Positions 12,338 through 21,154 of a DNA stretch of 27,623 bases are shown one piece after another. Below the pieces are notes generated by a model. The model was not told the origin of the DNA and searched no databases. It worked only from the letters and a program-made list of their open reading frames with translations. Within the stretch, counting starts at the first letter, position 1. The number at the start of each line of letters is the position of its first letter. This DNA comes from a virus: IMG/VR virus record IMGVR_UViG_3300037493_003491, positions 1 through 27,623 of that record. The stretch is one strand, 5' to 3'. The position numbers and the translations under genes were made by a program.

Positions 12338-13762
12338 ATGATAAATATTAAGTACGCTCTTAAATGTGTCAGCCACCAATCGAGTGACCTTCAAACCAAC
12401 TACAAAATGCTTGATATTCTCGAGGGCAATCTTGAGCCTTACTTGCTTAATGGCCTGACTCGTTTACTGTCGCCAAGGGTATTACAATACGCCGTGGAAC
12501 GATTGGTGCCGATCAACATCATCCCAAGATACATTGATAAGCTTTCAACAATTTATCAAACTGGCGTACTTCGCGAGGTTGCCGACGGCACTCCTTCGGA
12601 CGCCGATTTGCTATCGTGGTACGAGGATGAATTAGACATCGATATCGTCCTACATCAATCAAATCGACTGTACAACGCATGCCGCGCCACACTGATTCAC
12701 CCGTACATGGGAGATGATGGCCCGGAGTTGCGCATCATACCAAACGATAGGTTTGTTGTTTGCAGTGATAACCCCATAGAGCCAACCAAGCCGACAATGG
12801 TGATATTGCTTGCTGGCGGCGATATGCAAGGCCGCAAAATTTACTGGGTGTATACTGCTACAGAATTTTTGGTTATTAAATCGGACGAAACTATTGACTA
12901 CTCGGCAATGGAAGCTATGGGCATTCCAGACGGCGTAAACCCTTACGGCGTGTTGCCTTTCATCTATGTAAACGCTAGCAATTTGCGCTTGTGTCCTTAC
13001 CCAGATAAAGACTCGATTCGCATGGCTGAGTATGTTCCCAGTGCGTTGACTGATTTAAACTTAGCGGCACTCTTTGCATCATTCTCAATCACGTATATTA
13101 TGAACGGCGAAGTGTCCGACCCGACTTACGCGCCCAATGCCCTGTGGTTCCTGAAAGCCGACGATCCCGAAAAGGACGTTAAAGTCGGCACAATCAAGCC
13201 TGAAGTGAGCTACAATGACGTGCTCAACCTGATTCAAACCGAGCTATCCCTGTGGCTCGGCTCAAAGGGTATTAAGACTGGCAGCGTCGGCTCTTTGAAC
13301 GCAGATAGCGCAGCCTCTGGCATTGCAAAAGTAATTGATGAGGCTGATACGTTCGACGTGAGACAAGCGCAAGCGTTGAAGTTTCAATGTGCCGAGCATG
13401 AACTATGGGAATTGATTTTAGAGTACATGCACCCAGTTTGGGTAGCACAGGGGTTGGTTGAAAACAGGGCGTCATTTACAGCCGGTGCCAGTGTTTCAAC
13501 TAAGTTTGCTATTGTCCCAGTCGGAACTCAACGCAGCGCTTTGATTCAAGAGCAACGCGACGAATACGCCGCAGGGTTTACTACTCGAACCCGTGCAATC
13601 TCTATGCTCAATCCTCAAATGAGCCTTACTCAAGTTCAAGATTTGGAAGCTGAAATAGACTTCAAGCGATACCCTGTGGAAAAACCACAGCCGTCGGCAA
13701 ACGTTAGTAATGACGACCAAATTGCAGAGGTTAATAATGAAGACGAAATGGCAGCGCTTTAA
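12338..13762 (+). CDS. Portal protein
   Basis: The 474-aa protein directly follows terL and has the composition of portal proteins: an N-terminal LVPINIIPRYIDKLSTIYQ clip/wing segment, YNACRATLIHPYMG and LRIIPNDRFVVCSDNP (about 107-150), and a C-terminal helical barrel region after about 330 with Gln/Ala-rich helices (DTFDVRQAQALKFQCAEHELWELI). It forms the dodecameric ring through which DNA enters. AAAGGGATTACA precedes the ATG. Its last 26 bases overlap the next gene. The call rests on position, length and layout more than on a single motif. Confidence 0.85.
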   Translation: MINIKYALKCVSHQSSDLQTNYKMLDILEGNLEPYLLNGLTRLLSPRVLQYAVERLVPINIIPRYIDKLSTIYQTGVLREVADGTPSDADLLSWYEDELDIDIVLHQSNRLYNACRATLIHPYMGDDGPELRIIPNDRFVVCSDNPIEPTKPTMVILLAGGDMQGRKIYWVYTATEFLVIKSDETIDYSAMEAMGIPDGVNPYGVLPFIYVNASNLRLCPYPDKDSIRMAEYVPSALTDLNLAALFASFSITYIMNGEVSDPTYAPNALWFLKADDPEKDVKVGTIKPEVSYNDVLNLIQTELSLWLGSKGIKTGSVGSLNADSAASGIAKVIDEADTFDVRQAQALKFQCAEHELWELILEYMHPVWVAQGLVENRASFTAGASVSTKFAIVPVGTQRSALIQEQRDEYAAGFTTRTRAISMLNPQMSLTQVQDLEAEIDFKRYPVEKPQPSANVSNDDQIAEVNNEDEMAAL

Positions 13763-14198
13763 TGTCGATTTGCGTGATTTTGGCCTGACTAAAGATCAAA
13801 AGTCCGAGGTTGGCGACCTCATTGTTGAGCGTATTGTTGCCCGTACCGACAAGGGCATTGACGTTGACGGAGAGAAATTTGTTGGCTACTCAAAAGCGTA
13901 TCAAGATAGCCTCAACTTTAAAATTGCTGGTAAATCTAAAGGCAATGTAAATTTGCAATTGTCCGGAGATATGTTAGCAGCATTGCAAGTCCTGAAACAG
14001 GACGGCAACAAATTGACGATTGGTTTTGAACGCGGGACCGAAGAAAATGCTAAGGCCGACGGTAATATCAGGGGAACATATGGCCAACAAAAGGCCAATT
14101 CATTTAAGTCTCGCGATTTTTTAGGTATCAGTGACACCGAGTTGGTTAAAATTGTGAAAACAATTAAGCGCGGCACTCCAAAAGGTAACGCAATATAA
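13737..14198 (+). CDS. Head-tail connector/tail-completion-like protein 1
   Basis: The 153-aa basic protein contains DGEKFVGYSKAYQDS (about 44-58), then NVNLQLSGDMLAAL (about 70-83). The pattern 'DG-x-x-F-x-x-Y-S-x-x-Y ... L-x-x-(T/S)-G-x-M-L-x-x-L' is common in phage virion-morphogenesis and tail-completion proteins. The ATG at 13737 has AGAGG about 7 nt upstream and lies inside the portal gene's end. It shares a one-base TAATG overlap with the next gene, which carries the same motif. Confidence 0.6.
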   Translation: MKTKWQRFNVDLRDFGLTKDQKSEVGDLIVERIVARTDKGIDVDGEKFVGYSKAYQDSLNFKIAGKSKGNVNLQLSGDMLAALQVLKQDGNKLTIGFERGTEENAKADGNIRGTYGQQKANSFKSRDFLGISDTELVKIVKTIKRGTPKGNAI

Positions 14199-14704
14199 TG
14201 GCGAACAAAAACCCAGTCATACAATTTAAAAGTATAATCACTAAATTAAACAAAGTGTTGCAAGCAAGTGTTAAGCCACAGGCTCTTAAACCAACGGCAA
14301 CATTTGCGCGTGACTTGGTAGTGAAACGAACACGCTTAGGCTACGGTGTTGCCATATCTGGCGGCTCTAAAGAGACTTTGAAAAAACTGTCGCCGAATTA
14401 CGTCAAGCAGCGCAAAATGTTTGCAGGATTGCATTCATTGACAAGGCCAAACAAATCAAACTTAACGCGCACGGGACAAATGCTCGACTCACTAAGTGCC
14501 GACACAAAAACGGGATCGATTATAATCAAGCCCACGGGCACCAGACGCGACGGTGAAACCAATTACAACATTGCAAAATACAATGAGGACGGCGGCAAGG
14601 GTCGGCCACGCAGAATATTTATGAATATTTCTGAGCTTGAATTTAACCAAATCAAAAGATTTTATAGAAAAATGTTTGGTGACTTGGTAAAGTCTAGAAA
14701 ATAA
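14198..14704 (+). CDS. Head-tail connector/tail-completion-like protein 2
   Basis: The 168-aa very basic protein has LSPNYVKQRKMF and SNLTRTGQMLDSL, the same sequence pattern as its upstream neighbour (Y-S-x-x-Y ... L-x-x-x-G-x-M-L-x-x-L), and a C-terminal RRIFMNISELEFNQIKRF segment resembling the end of virion-morphogenesis proteins (R-x-F-(L/M)-x-l-s). The two adjacent genes may be diverged duplicates or partners in the neck. A promoter for the scaffold and capsid genes overlaps its 3' end. Confidence 0.6.
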   Translation: MANKNPVIQFKSIITKLNKVLQASVKPQALKPTATFARDLVVKRTRLGYGVAISGGSKETLKKLSPNYVKQRKMFAGLHSLTRPNKSNLTRTGQMLDSLSADTKTGSIIIKPTGTRRDGETNYNIAKYNEDGGKGRPRRIFMNISELEFNQIKRFYRKMFGDLVKSRK

Positions 14705-14713
14705 TGATACAAT
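14684..14713 (+). promoter_or_regulatory. Candidate promoter for scaffold and capsid genes
   Basis: TTGGTA (14684-14689), an 18-nt spacer, and TACAAT (14708-14713) preceded by TGA form an extended -10 promoter 22 bp before the scaffold start. It would boost production of the abundant scaffold and capsid proteins up to the terminator at 16220. Confidence 0.5.
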
Positions 14714-14735
14714 AATAACAATCAGGAGAATTAAT

Positions 14736-15320
14736 ATGATACTTGAAGTTGCACCTGTGGTGCCACAATTAGAGGTTGCGCCTGTGGTGCCACCAGAACC
14801 GCAAATGATTAGTTATGAATCACACCGCAAATTGTTAGATGAAAAAAAGAAAGTTCAAGGTGAGCTTTCTATTTTGTTAGCTGACAAGAAAGCAAGAGAC
14901 GAATCGGAAGCGGTCAGACGTGGTGATTTTGAATCACTGTTAAAATCGCGGGATGAAGAGCTTGCAAAGGAACGCGGCGAACGTCAACAACTGCAGAACA
15001 GAATCACAACTGGATTAAAAATGAACGCGGTAATCGACTCACTAGGCGGGAACATTGATCCCAAGTGGTATCAGTTGATTGACACCTCAGAAGTAGTTCA
15101 AAGTGAGACTGGCGAGCTTGATCCGATGACTGTTGCGAGAGTGTCTGAGGCACTTAAAAAGCAATGGCCAGAGATGGTTAAGACTGCTAGCAAGCTACCA
15201 ACGGCGGCACCGCAAGGTCTAATCGCAGGTGGTACTAAAATCGCTGAATCAGAGTGGAAAAATTTAACGGGTAAACAACAGGCATTGTATGGTTTGAATG
15301 ATGTAATTTGGGGTTATTAA
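14736..15320 (+). CDS. Capsid scaffolding protein
   Basis: The 194-aa protein has a short proline-rich N-terminus with a duplicated LEVAPVVP unit, then a long charged coiled coil (about 25-95: SHRKLLDEKKKVQGELSIL ... KSRDEELAKERGERQQLQNRI) and a compact C-terminal end (LNDVIWGY). This layout and its place between portal/connector and the major capsid gene are typical of phage scaffolds, which guide capsid assembly and are then removed. AGGAG lies about 8 nt upstream. No protease gene or motif is seen nearby. Confidence 0.8.
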   Translation: MILEVAPVVPQLEVAPVVPPEPQMISYESHRKLLDEKKKVQGELSILLADKKARDESEAVRRGDFESLLKSRDEELAKERGERQQLQNRITTGLKMNAVIDSLGGNIDPKWYQLIDTSEVVQSETGELDPMTVARVSEALKKQWPEMVKTASKLPTAAPQGLIAGGTKIAESEWKNLTGKQQALYGLNDVIWGY

Positions 15321-15343
15321 ACTAATTTATAAAGGAATATAAA

Positions 15344-16213
15344 ATGGCATCTATTAATATTGGCGATAACGCGAGTCAGGTAATTAAATATTGGTCACAA
15401 CGCGCAACTACTCAGTTGCGTGAAAAACTGCTTATGGGCGGCTTGGTAAACAAAGACTACCAAGGCGAAATCAAGGCAATGGGCGACACCGTTAAGATTT
15501 ACTCTGTAGCAGCTCCTACGGCTACTGTAAACACTATCGGTACATCTAACAGCAACGTGTTTACCGGCTCGGCAGTATCCACAACCTCTGTTGATTTAGT
15601 TGTTAACAAAATTGCTACTGCAGCATTCGAATTTTCATCTGAAAATGAAATGTTGTCGATGCTAAACAGCAAAAACAGCGAGTGCATGTCCTCTTTAGTT
15701 TTCTCCGTTGAGAAGGCTATCAACAGTCACTTGTACTCTGTAATGGTGCCTTCAACTACGGCTCCCGACCACACTGTTGGCTCGGTTGCTACTTTTGACG
15801 CAGCGGCATTTTTGGCTGTCAGACTGTTGGCGGCAACCGCTAAGTGGGACACAAACAAGCCTTGGTACGCTTTGCTGGATCCTCTTTACTACAGCCAACA
15901 ATTGGCGCTTACAACTAACGTTTCGTCGGACTTCGTTGGAGATCGTCCGGTTGTGTCGGGCCTAATTGGTTCTCCTCGATACGGCTTCACTATGTACGAA
16001 GACAACAGCCAAGCACCAGCGACGGCTGGCCAAGGTTATTTCTTCCACCCAGACGCAGTAAACTTTGCAATGGCGTCAAGCCTAGAAGTTAAAATGTCTG
16101 ACCTTCACCCGACTGGAAAGCACGGCGTCATGCTTTCGGTTTCATGTTTGTACGGAGCCGCTCTCGGCATCGCGGGCGCAACAAAATGTATCAAAGTTAC
16201 TGCTGCAGCGTAA
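15344..16213 (+). CDS. Major capsid protein
   Basis: The 289-aa protein follows the scaffold by 23 bp and is followed by a strong terminator, as expected for the most abundant virion protein. It begins MASINIGDNASQVIKYWSQ and contains MGDTVKIYSVAAPTA (about 46-60), a helix-rich middle with SSLVFSVEKAINSHLY (spine-helix like), FDAAAFLAVRLLAATAKWDTN, and a β-rich end with LHPTGKHGVMLSVSCLYGAA. This fits an HK97-fold coat protein without a long prodomain. AAAGGAATATAAA precedes the ATG. Confidence 0.85.
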   Translation: MASINIGDNASQVIKYWSQRATTQLREKLLMGGLVNKDYQGEIKAMGDTVKIYSVAAPTATVNTIGTSNSNVFTGSAVSTTSVDLVVNKIATAAFEFSSENEMLSMLNSKNSECMSSLVFSVEKAINSHLYSVMVPSTTAPDHTVGSVATFDAAAFLAVRLLAATAKWDTNKPWYALLDPLYYSQQLALTTNVSSDFVGDRPVVSGLIGSPRYGFTMYEDNSQAPATAGQGYFFHPDAVNFAMASSLEVKMSDLHPTGKHGVMLSVSCLYGAALGIAGATKCIKVTAAA

Positions 16214-16219
16214 TGTAGC

Positions 16220-16251
16220 GAGGGGGGGTGTAAAAACCCCCTCTTTTATTT
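16220..16251 (+). terminator. Rho-independent terminator after the capsid gene
   Basis: GAGGGGG (16220-16226) pairs with CCCCCTC (16237-16243), followed by TTTTATTT. It probably gives partial termination, since the next virion genes have no clear promoter of their own immediately downstream. Confidence 0.85.
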
Positions 16252-16261
16252 GGAGTTTTCT

Positions 16262-16495
16262 ATGCTCGCCTTTGATTCCACTAATCCGTATGACTCACTT
16301 GGAGTTTTGATTGCCGACAACCCAGACGCTCTGGTAGAGTTAATCAGAAAAATACGGACACCAATTAAAATTCATTTCATTGTTCCATTTGGACAACGAC
16401 AGGCCGCCTATTACACGGGCGATTTGAATGCGAGAAGGGTCACATCTGATGCCACTTTCACCAGCGTTAAACGACCGCGAGTTTCAAAAATTTGA
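16262..16495 (+). CDS. Small virion-region protein, unknown function
   Basis: The 77-aa protein reads LAFDSTNPYDSLGVLIADNPDALVELIRKI and then IKIHFIVPFGQRQAAYYTGDLNARR. GGAG lies 6 nt upstream of the ATG. The residues after about 60 are basic. It overlaps the next gene by 47 nt in a different frame. I do not recognise it; position right after the coat protein would suit a decoration protein or assembly factor, but that is only context. Confidence 0.6.
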   Translation: MLAFDSTNPYDSLGVLIADNPDALVELIRKIRTPIKIHFIVPFGQRQAAYYTGDLNARRVTSDATFTSVKRPRVSKI

Positions 16496-16895
16496 AGTCG
16501 GGCCTGATGATGAAACTAGGGTAAAGACTTCAGGCTATACGTTCATTGATGCCAACGGCGCACTTGTATACCCGCAATTAGACGCCGACGGCTCGTTGCC
16601 TTCGAGCATGGTGCCTTCGGGCCTCAAGATTGCGGGACGCATTACTGAGGTGGTAATAAACGCCACAACGTGGACGGCATTACCTGCGACGCCACTTGCT
16701 AGTAGAAAATCAATGGCCATTCAAAATTTTAGTGGCCAATTAATAAAATTAAACTATGGACCATCAACGCCAGGACTCACAGGCGTGTATGTTATGGACC
16801 AAAACGAGCGTTTCTATGACATATCTGACACAATTTTAATTTACGCAAAATCAACATCTGGCACTTGCACAATAGTGACAGAAGAAATTTCATAA
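16449..16895 (+). CDS. Virion structural protein, unknown function
   Basis: The 148-aa protein is β-rich, with polar segments and small residues (SGYTFIDANGALVYPQLDA, ITEVVINATTWTALPATPL, AIQNFSGQLIKLNYGP, GTCTIVTEEIS). This is the look of a structural or decoration protein with a β-sandwich. GAAGGG lies 9 nt upstream of the ATG. It shares one base with the next gene (TAATG). No family is named. Confidence 0.6.
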   Translation: MPLSPALNDREFQKFEVGPDDETRVKTSGYTFIDANGALVYPQLDADGSLPSSMVPSGLKIAGRITEVVINATTWTALPATPLASRKSMAIQNFSGQLIKLNYGPSTPGLTGVYVMDQNERFYDISDTILIYAKSTSGTCTIVTEEIS

Positions 16896-17233
16896 TGACA
16901 GTCATTGCCGCAAAAAATGGGACAGTGCTGCTTGCGCCGATATATAATGTATTAGTCCCTGCGAATACTACTGTAGAAATCGATAGTGTATTAAAATCAT
17001 CATTCTCAGTAATAGATTATTTAATGAGTTTTTCTAACGGAACAAATCTAAGAACTAATCGTTTGATGATTAGAAATAATGGCGTCACGGTTAGTGATCA
17101 AATGTATGGCAGAAGTGGATATTCATTTGCTATCAGTGTACAATCGACAATATCCGGCACAGATTTTAAATTGAGTGTTATCAATAACGAGAGTTTTTCA
17201 GTGCTTGCCAGATTTTCTAAAACAATAGTTTAG
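16895..17233 (+). CDS. Virion structural protein, unknown function
   Basis: The 112-aa protein is also β-rich (VIAAKNGTVLLAPIYNVLVPANTTVEI, split by turns; RLMIRNNGVTVSDQMYG; FKLSVINNESFSVLARFS). The ATG at 16895 overlaps the stop of the preceding gene by one base and is better than an upstream frame extension. Size and composition resemble the preceding protein, and together they may be accessory head proteins. No motif allows a function. Confidence 0.55.
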   Translation: MTVIAAKNGTVLLAPIYNVLVPANTTVEIDSVLKSSFSVIDYLMSFSNGTNLRTNRLMIRNNGVTVSDQMYGRSGYSFAISVQSTISGTDFKLSVINNESFSVLARFSKTIV

Positions 17234-17243
17234 GGAGGTTTAC

Positions 17244-18389
17244 ATGGCTAGAGATTTATTTGGTGTAGAAATTGGCGTGTCTATTTTCGAGGAAAATGGC
17301 GCAAACTTATCTAACATTATTTCCGGCACGGCAAGCCCTGACGGGGTTTCGGGAGCACAGGGAGCTTCGCCGATCGGAAGTTTATATCTACGCTCTGGTA
17401 CTAGCCAGTTGTTCCAAAAGACCGCAAACGTTGGAGCCGCGGGCGACTGGACAATATTCTTGTCGGGTATGGGCAAGTGGCGCCGTGAGAAATTAACTGC
17501 CGTTACTAACGACACAGTCTCTGTTGGCTCTCGAAACTTGTCGACAACACCGTTTGCAGATGACCAAGCGCCTCTGTTAACCGCCGCTGATTTTGTCGCG
17601 GGTGATTTTATTATCGCCGATGCCGACGGCACTCCTGTGTTGCTTGAAGTTACAGCGGTTTCATCGCCTTCGATTACGCTAGCGGCGGCTCAGTTTGCAT
17701 TAGTTGCGGAGGATACATTTGTTTGTATCAACTATCTGCCAGATGTAGCGGGTGGCGAAAACAGAGCGGTAGTAAATTACAACGGCTCTATTGTCGTAAA
17801 AATTGCTGATATCGATTGGTCAATTGCGACTGGCATCAATCTAAGCTCCGGTTACGTTGCGGCATCCGGTAACGTTGCGGCAAATGACACTGTTGAGGCT
17901 GCAATTGCTAAGCTTGACGGCGTAAACGACAACCAAGACACGTTGTCCGGCGTTGCTCAGGGCAGCACAGACCTCGGCAGTTGGACCTCTCCTGTCGATC
18001 TTTTGTTTTCGGCGACTAGCACCGTCAAAGCGTTGTTTCAGCGTATTGGCGTACTCCTTATGCAACTTCGTGGCGTACAAACCGCGTCGTTCACTACTGC
18101 AATCACGGCTGACAGTGTACCAACCGCGAGCGTTCTCGCTGTAAAATGGCTAGTGTATGCGTATGTCACGGGCACGCCCGCAAACGCGCAAGCCTTTGAA
18201 GTTTACGGGATGACTAACGGAACACTTGTGGACGACACAGTTTCAAGTATTCTAAACGTTGGTTCCACGTTCAACCTGTCGCGTGTTGTTGACATAAGCG
18301 GCGGTGATATGCGCCTTCGCTTGTCTACATCTGGCTCGGCTGTAACGGCAATCATTCGCCGAATTGAAGTCGTCAAAACTGTATTGTAA
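17244..18389 (+). CDS. Fibre-like virion protein
   Basis: The 381-aa protein contains PIGSLYLRSGTSQLFQKTAN followed by AGDWTIF (about 43-73). This 'GSLYLR-x-(G/D)-x-x-x-x-x-K ... W' motif occurs in many phage head-fibre and tail-fibre proteins and recurs in the next gene. The rest is a low-cysteine, Ala/Ser/Thr/Val-rich β-structure with a helical segment near 215-270 and a GYVAASGNVAA repeat. GGGAGG lies about 8 nt upstream. It sits between capsid and neck genes, so a head fibre or head decoration is likely, but a tail location cannot be excluded. Confidence 0.65.
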   Translation: MARDLFGVEIGVSIFEENGANLSNIISGTASPDGVSGAQGASPIGSLYLRSGTSQLFQKTANVGAAGDWTIFLSGMGKWRREKLTAVTNDTVSVGSRNLSTTPFADDQAPLLTAADFVAGDFIIADADGTPVLLEVTAVSSPSITLAAAQFALVAEDTFVCINYLPDVAGGENRAVVNYNGSIVVKIADIDWSIATGINLSSGYVAASGNVAANDTVEAAIAKLDGVNDNQDTLSGVAQGSTDLGSWTSPVDLLFSATSTVKALFQRIGVLLMQLRGVQTASFTTAITADSVPTASVLAVKWLVYAYVTGTPANAQAFEVYGMTNGTLVDDTVSSILNVGSTFNLSRVVDISGGDMRLRLSTSGSAVTAIIRRIEVVKTVL

Positions 18390-18401
18390 TTTGAGGTTAA
18401 C

Positions 18402-19892
18402 GTGACTGATTCTACGAGATCATTAGTAGTTCAAGACGGGGTAGTAATGGAAGGCGGCGCGGGGGTATTTTCCGGCGCTGACTCTCCTGTTTTTGATGCT
18501 CCTGTCGGCAGTCTATATTTGAAAACGGATACCGCACGTTTCGTCAAAATATTGGCGGGGGCTGGCGGTGAAAACTGGCAGCAAGAGATTTTTACTGCAA
18601 GCGTAGCCGACCGGTTGACGACGACAGTTTATAACAATTCAGGCGCTACCATAATAAAAGGCTCGGTCATTTACATTGACGGCTCGCACGGTTTTTTGCC
18701 TACGATTGCGCTATCGCAGGGTAATAGTGATGCCGCGAGTGCTCGGACTTACGGACTAGTTGTCAGCGATATAAACGACCAAGGAAGTGGCACTGTAGTT
18801 CACGCGGGACTTTTAGATAATTTAGACACGCATTTATTGACTGAAGGCAACATTCTATATCTAAGCCCGACAGTGGCGGGCAACATTACAATGACGAAGC
18901 CTGTGCCTCCTCAGCACATTGTATTTGTCGGCGTGTGCACTCGTTCACACCCGACATTCGGCACAATTGAAGTCTCGATTCAAAACGGTTACGAGCTTGC
19001 GGAATTGCATGACGTTGTGGCCCTGACTCCCACCGATAAGGACGTTATACGTTACGAGACTTCAACTCAAACCTGGCGTACATCTCCGACATTAACGACG
19101 TTAGAAACAACCGTAGCGGCTCTATTTGACGTTGCAGTAACGTTTTATCTGTTGCCTGGAGATCACGGCCACACTGTTTATTTGACTTGGGCTGAGGCAA
19201 GCTCACTAATGCTAGGCACAGTTGCAAGTGTAGTTCGAAATAGTTCCGCAACATCGTCAGGTACGGCACACGTCCACTCGGTTACAATAACATGGGACAC
19301 AACCTGCTACAATTTTGTGGCAACGTCCGCCACGGCGCTTGCGCACGGTCACGGTTTCACGTCTAGTTCGCCATCATCGTCGTGGCAGATATTAGGCCGC
19401 ACACAATTGACCGTTGCGGCCAACGCAACTTCTATATTGACGATACCGCCGCGGACTTTGCTTAGATTAACCGCGATTGTGACAGGATATTCGGGCAATG
19501 GGATTGCTAGTTTCAGATTTGGTGGCACGGCGGGTGCCGTAGATAGCGGCAACAATTATAACACTCGTTTTTTGCGTATAAACTCTGGAGGCAACAACAA
19601 CTTTACGGACGTTTCAACGACGAGCACTAGCTATTTGCGAATGGCTTCGCAAGGGGTAGTTTTAGGGCGTCAATACGTTGCCAACGTGACCAATTTTACA
19701 ACAAAAAGAAAGATGGTTAGTATCAACACCGCGACCGAGGCTGGCGCTGTTGGAACGGCTGCAAACATCGACGTTGGGCAAGGCATGTGGGCTAACACAA
19801 CGCAGCAAATTGTCAGCGTTCAATTGATTTCGAATAATAACAACCTTTCAATCGGAAGCGGGTTTATTGTTGAAGGGATGAATCTCGTATGA
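18402..19892 (+). CDS. Large fibre-like virion protein with His-rich motifs
   Basis: The 496-aa protein shares with its neighbour the PVGSLYLKTDTARFVKI motif (about 35-51). A middle domain (VIYIDGSHGFLPTIALSQG, then AARTYGLVVSDI-like and AGLLDNLDTHLL) resembles trimeric phage fibre modules. Then come two His motifs, GDHGHTVYLTW and AHVHSVTITW, and ALAHGHGF, and a β-rich C-terminal domain (about 330-496) with Asn/Ser-rich loops as in receptor-binding tips. It starts with GTG; GAGG lies 6 nt upstream. It overlaps the next gene by 4 nt. A role in host or surface binding is inferred. Confidence 0.65.
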   Translation: MTDSTRSLVVQDGVVMEGGAGVFSGADSPVFDAPVGSLYLKTDTARFVKILAGAGGENWQQEIFTASVADRLTTTVYNNSGATIIKGSVIYIDGSHGFLPTIALSQGNSDAASARTYGLVVSDINDQGSGTVVHAGLLDNLDTHLLTEGNILYLSPTVAGNITMTKPVPPQHIVFVGVCTRSHPTFGTIEVSIQNGYELAELHDVVALTPTDKDVIRYETSTQTWRTSPTLTTLETTVAALFDVAVTFYLLPGDHGHTVYLTWAEASSLMLGTVASVVRNSSATSSGTAHVHSVTITWDTTCYNFVATSATALAHGHGFTSSSPSSSWQILGRTQLTVAANATSILTIPPRTLLRLTAIVTGYSGNGIASFRFGGTAGAVDSGNNYNTRFLRINSGGNNNFTDVSTTSTSYLRMASQGVVLGRQYVANVTNFTTKRKMVSINTATEAGAVGTAANIDVGQGMWANTTQQIVSVQLISNNNNLSIGSGFIVEGMNLV

Positions 19893-20326
19893 AAATATGT
19901 TTCAACTTACAATCTCAAAATGAAAATAAAAGTCCTCTGTTGGACGGTAATTATCCATTTATTGTCTATGAAGTTGACGATGATTTTCAATGCCCACAAT
20001 ATTTTTCAGAAATGACGGTAGAAAATTTTACAGCCTACAAAAATTCATTTGATATCACGGCTTATCTAGCCAGTATTGAGCCACCGATTGAACCCGTTAC
20101 CGCACGTCAAATCAGGCTAGCATTGTTCCAATACGGGATAACAGAGTCGATGATTGACGCGTCAATTGCGGCAATGGATGAGCCGCAACGTAGCACTACA
20201 ATGATAGGCTGGAAGTACGCTGGGTCATTTGATCGAGTAAACCAATTTGTAGACTTGATCGGTAGTGATATGGGCATGACTCCTCAGCAGATTGATCAGC
20301 TTTGGGAATTAGCTAAAACTTTATAG
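19889..20326 (+). CDS. Fibre-associated small protein (assembly factor-like)
   Basis: The 145-aa acidic protein has PPIEPVTARQIRLALFQYGITESMIDASIAAM (about 72-103) and a C-terminal MGMTPQQIDQLWELAKTL helix. The 'V-T-A-R-Q-I-R-L-A-L' helix is seen in small proteins encoded next to phage fibre genes. It starts in an ATGA overlap with the fibre-like gene, which fits a chaperone or attached subunit. Function is inferred from context only. Confidence 0.55.
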   Translation: MKICFNLQSQNENKSPLLDGNYPFIVYEVDDDFQCPQYFSEMTVENFTAYKNSFDITAYLASIEPPIEPVTARQIRLALFQYGITESMIDASIAAMDEPQRSTTMIGWKYAGSFDRVNQFVDLIGSDMGMTPQQIDQLWELAKTL

Positions 20327-20338
20327 AAAGGCAACAAC

Positions 20339-21154
20339 ATGACTACAAGCTTAATAACTCAAAGAGTTTTGCATCAAACAACCGATGTTTCAATTGCCAT
20401 GGGTGACTATCGGGCGGGCGTCTATGCAATGACATATGTTGCCGGACAAAAATTGTACGTCGGCACTAGCGCTCCGATGAACAATTTATGGATTGAAATT
20501 TCAACCGCCGCGGTAATAGCAACTGGCGCGCCCGTAGTCGAAGTTTGGTACAACCAATCTTGGGTTAATGTAGTCGATATTATTGACGAAACATCGGCAA
20601 TGACAGTATCAGGCCGCCTTTCTTGGACGCTAGACTTGTTTAAGAGTTGGGACTATGAGCAATTATCAACAACTGTTGGTATAGCAAACACCTCGATTTT
20701 TAATAGATATTGGTTGCGTATTTCATGGCCAAACAATTTTTCAGCAACAATTGGTTTTATCGGTCAAAAATTTTCCAACGATCTCAGCTTTGCAAGTACA
20801 TATCCAGACCTCATGCAATCAGCAATTTTGACCGGCTTCAAAGCTGGGAAAACAAACTGGAACGAGCAACATTTCATGGCTGCAGAGTTTATTGTAAAGG
20901 ACTTGCGCCGCCGCAATATTATACTAAAACCTGGCCAAATAATGGACTGGACCGTGTTTGAGGAGGCTTCAAATCACAAGGTTTCAGAATTGGTATACCA
21001 AGCTTTCGGTGCCGCCTACAAAGATCAGGCAATTGAATCGAGAAAAAAATATGAAATTGAAATGAGCACTCGGACTTATGTTATTGACCTAAATATAGAC
21101 GGTCACATTTCAGAGGACGAAGCACAAAACAAATCAGGCTGGATGACAAGATGA
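20339..21154 (+). CDS. Virion protein with head-tail adaptor-like C-terminus
   Basis: The 271-aa protein has a β-rich N-terminal half (about 1-145: LYVGTSAPMNNLWIEIS, VEVWYNQSWVNVVDI, SWTLDLFKSWDYEQL), which looks like a structural β-sandwich. The helical C-terminal half (HFMAAEFIVKDLRRRNII, SELVYQAFGAAYKDQAIESRKKYE) is followed by YVIDLNIDGHISEDE and looks like adaptor proteins that sit under the portal. It overlaps the putative tail terminator gene by 4 nt. The adaptor call is tentative. Confidence 0.5.
   Translation: MTTSLITQRVLHQTTDVSIAMGDYRAGVYAMTYVAGQKLYVGTSAPMNNLWIEISTAAVIATGAPVVEVWYNQSWVNVVDIIDETSAMTVSGRLSWTLDLFKSWDYEQLSTTVGIANTSIFNRYWLRISWPNNFSATIGFIGQKFSNDLSFASTYPDLMQSAILTGFKAGKTNWNEQHFMAAEFIVKDLRRRNIILKPGQIMDWTVFEEASNHKVSELVYQAFGAAYKDQAIESRKKYEIEMSTRTYVIDLNIDGHISEDEAQNKSGWMTR

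Noticed and set aside
17850-17882. Direct repeat in the fibre-like gene as a mobile-element mark
   Set aside because: It is a short in-frame duplication (GYVAASGNVAA) without flanking inverted repeats.
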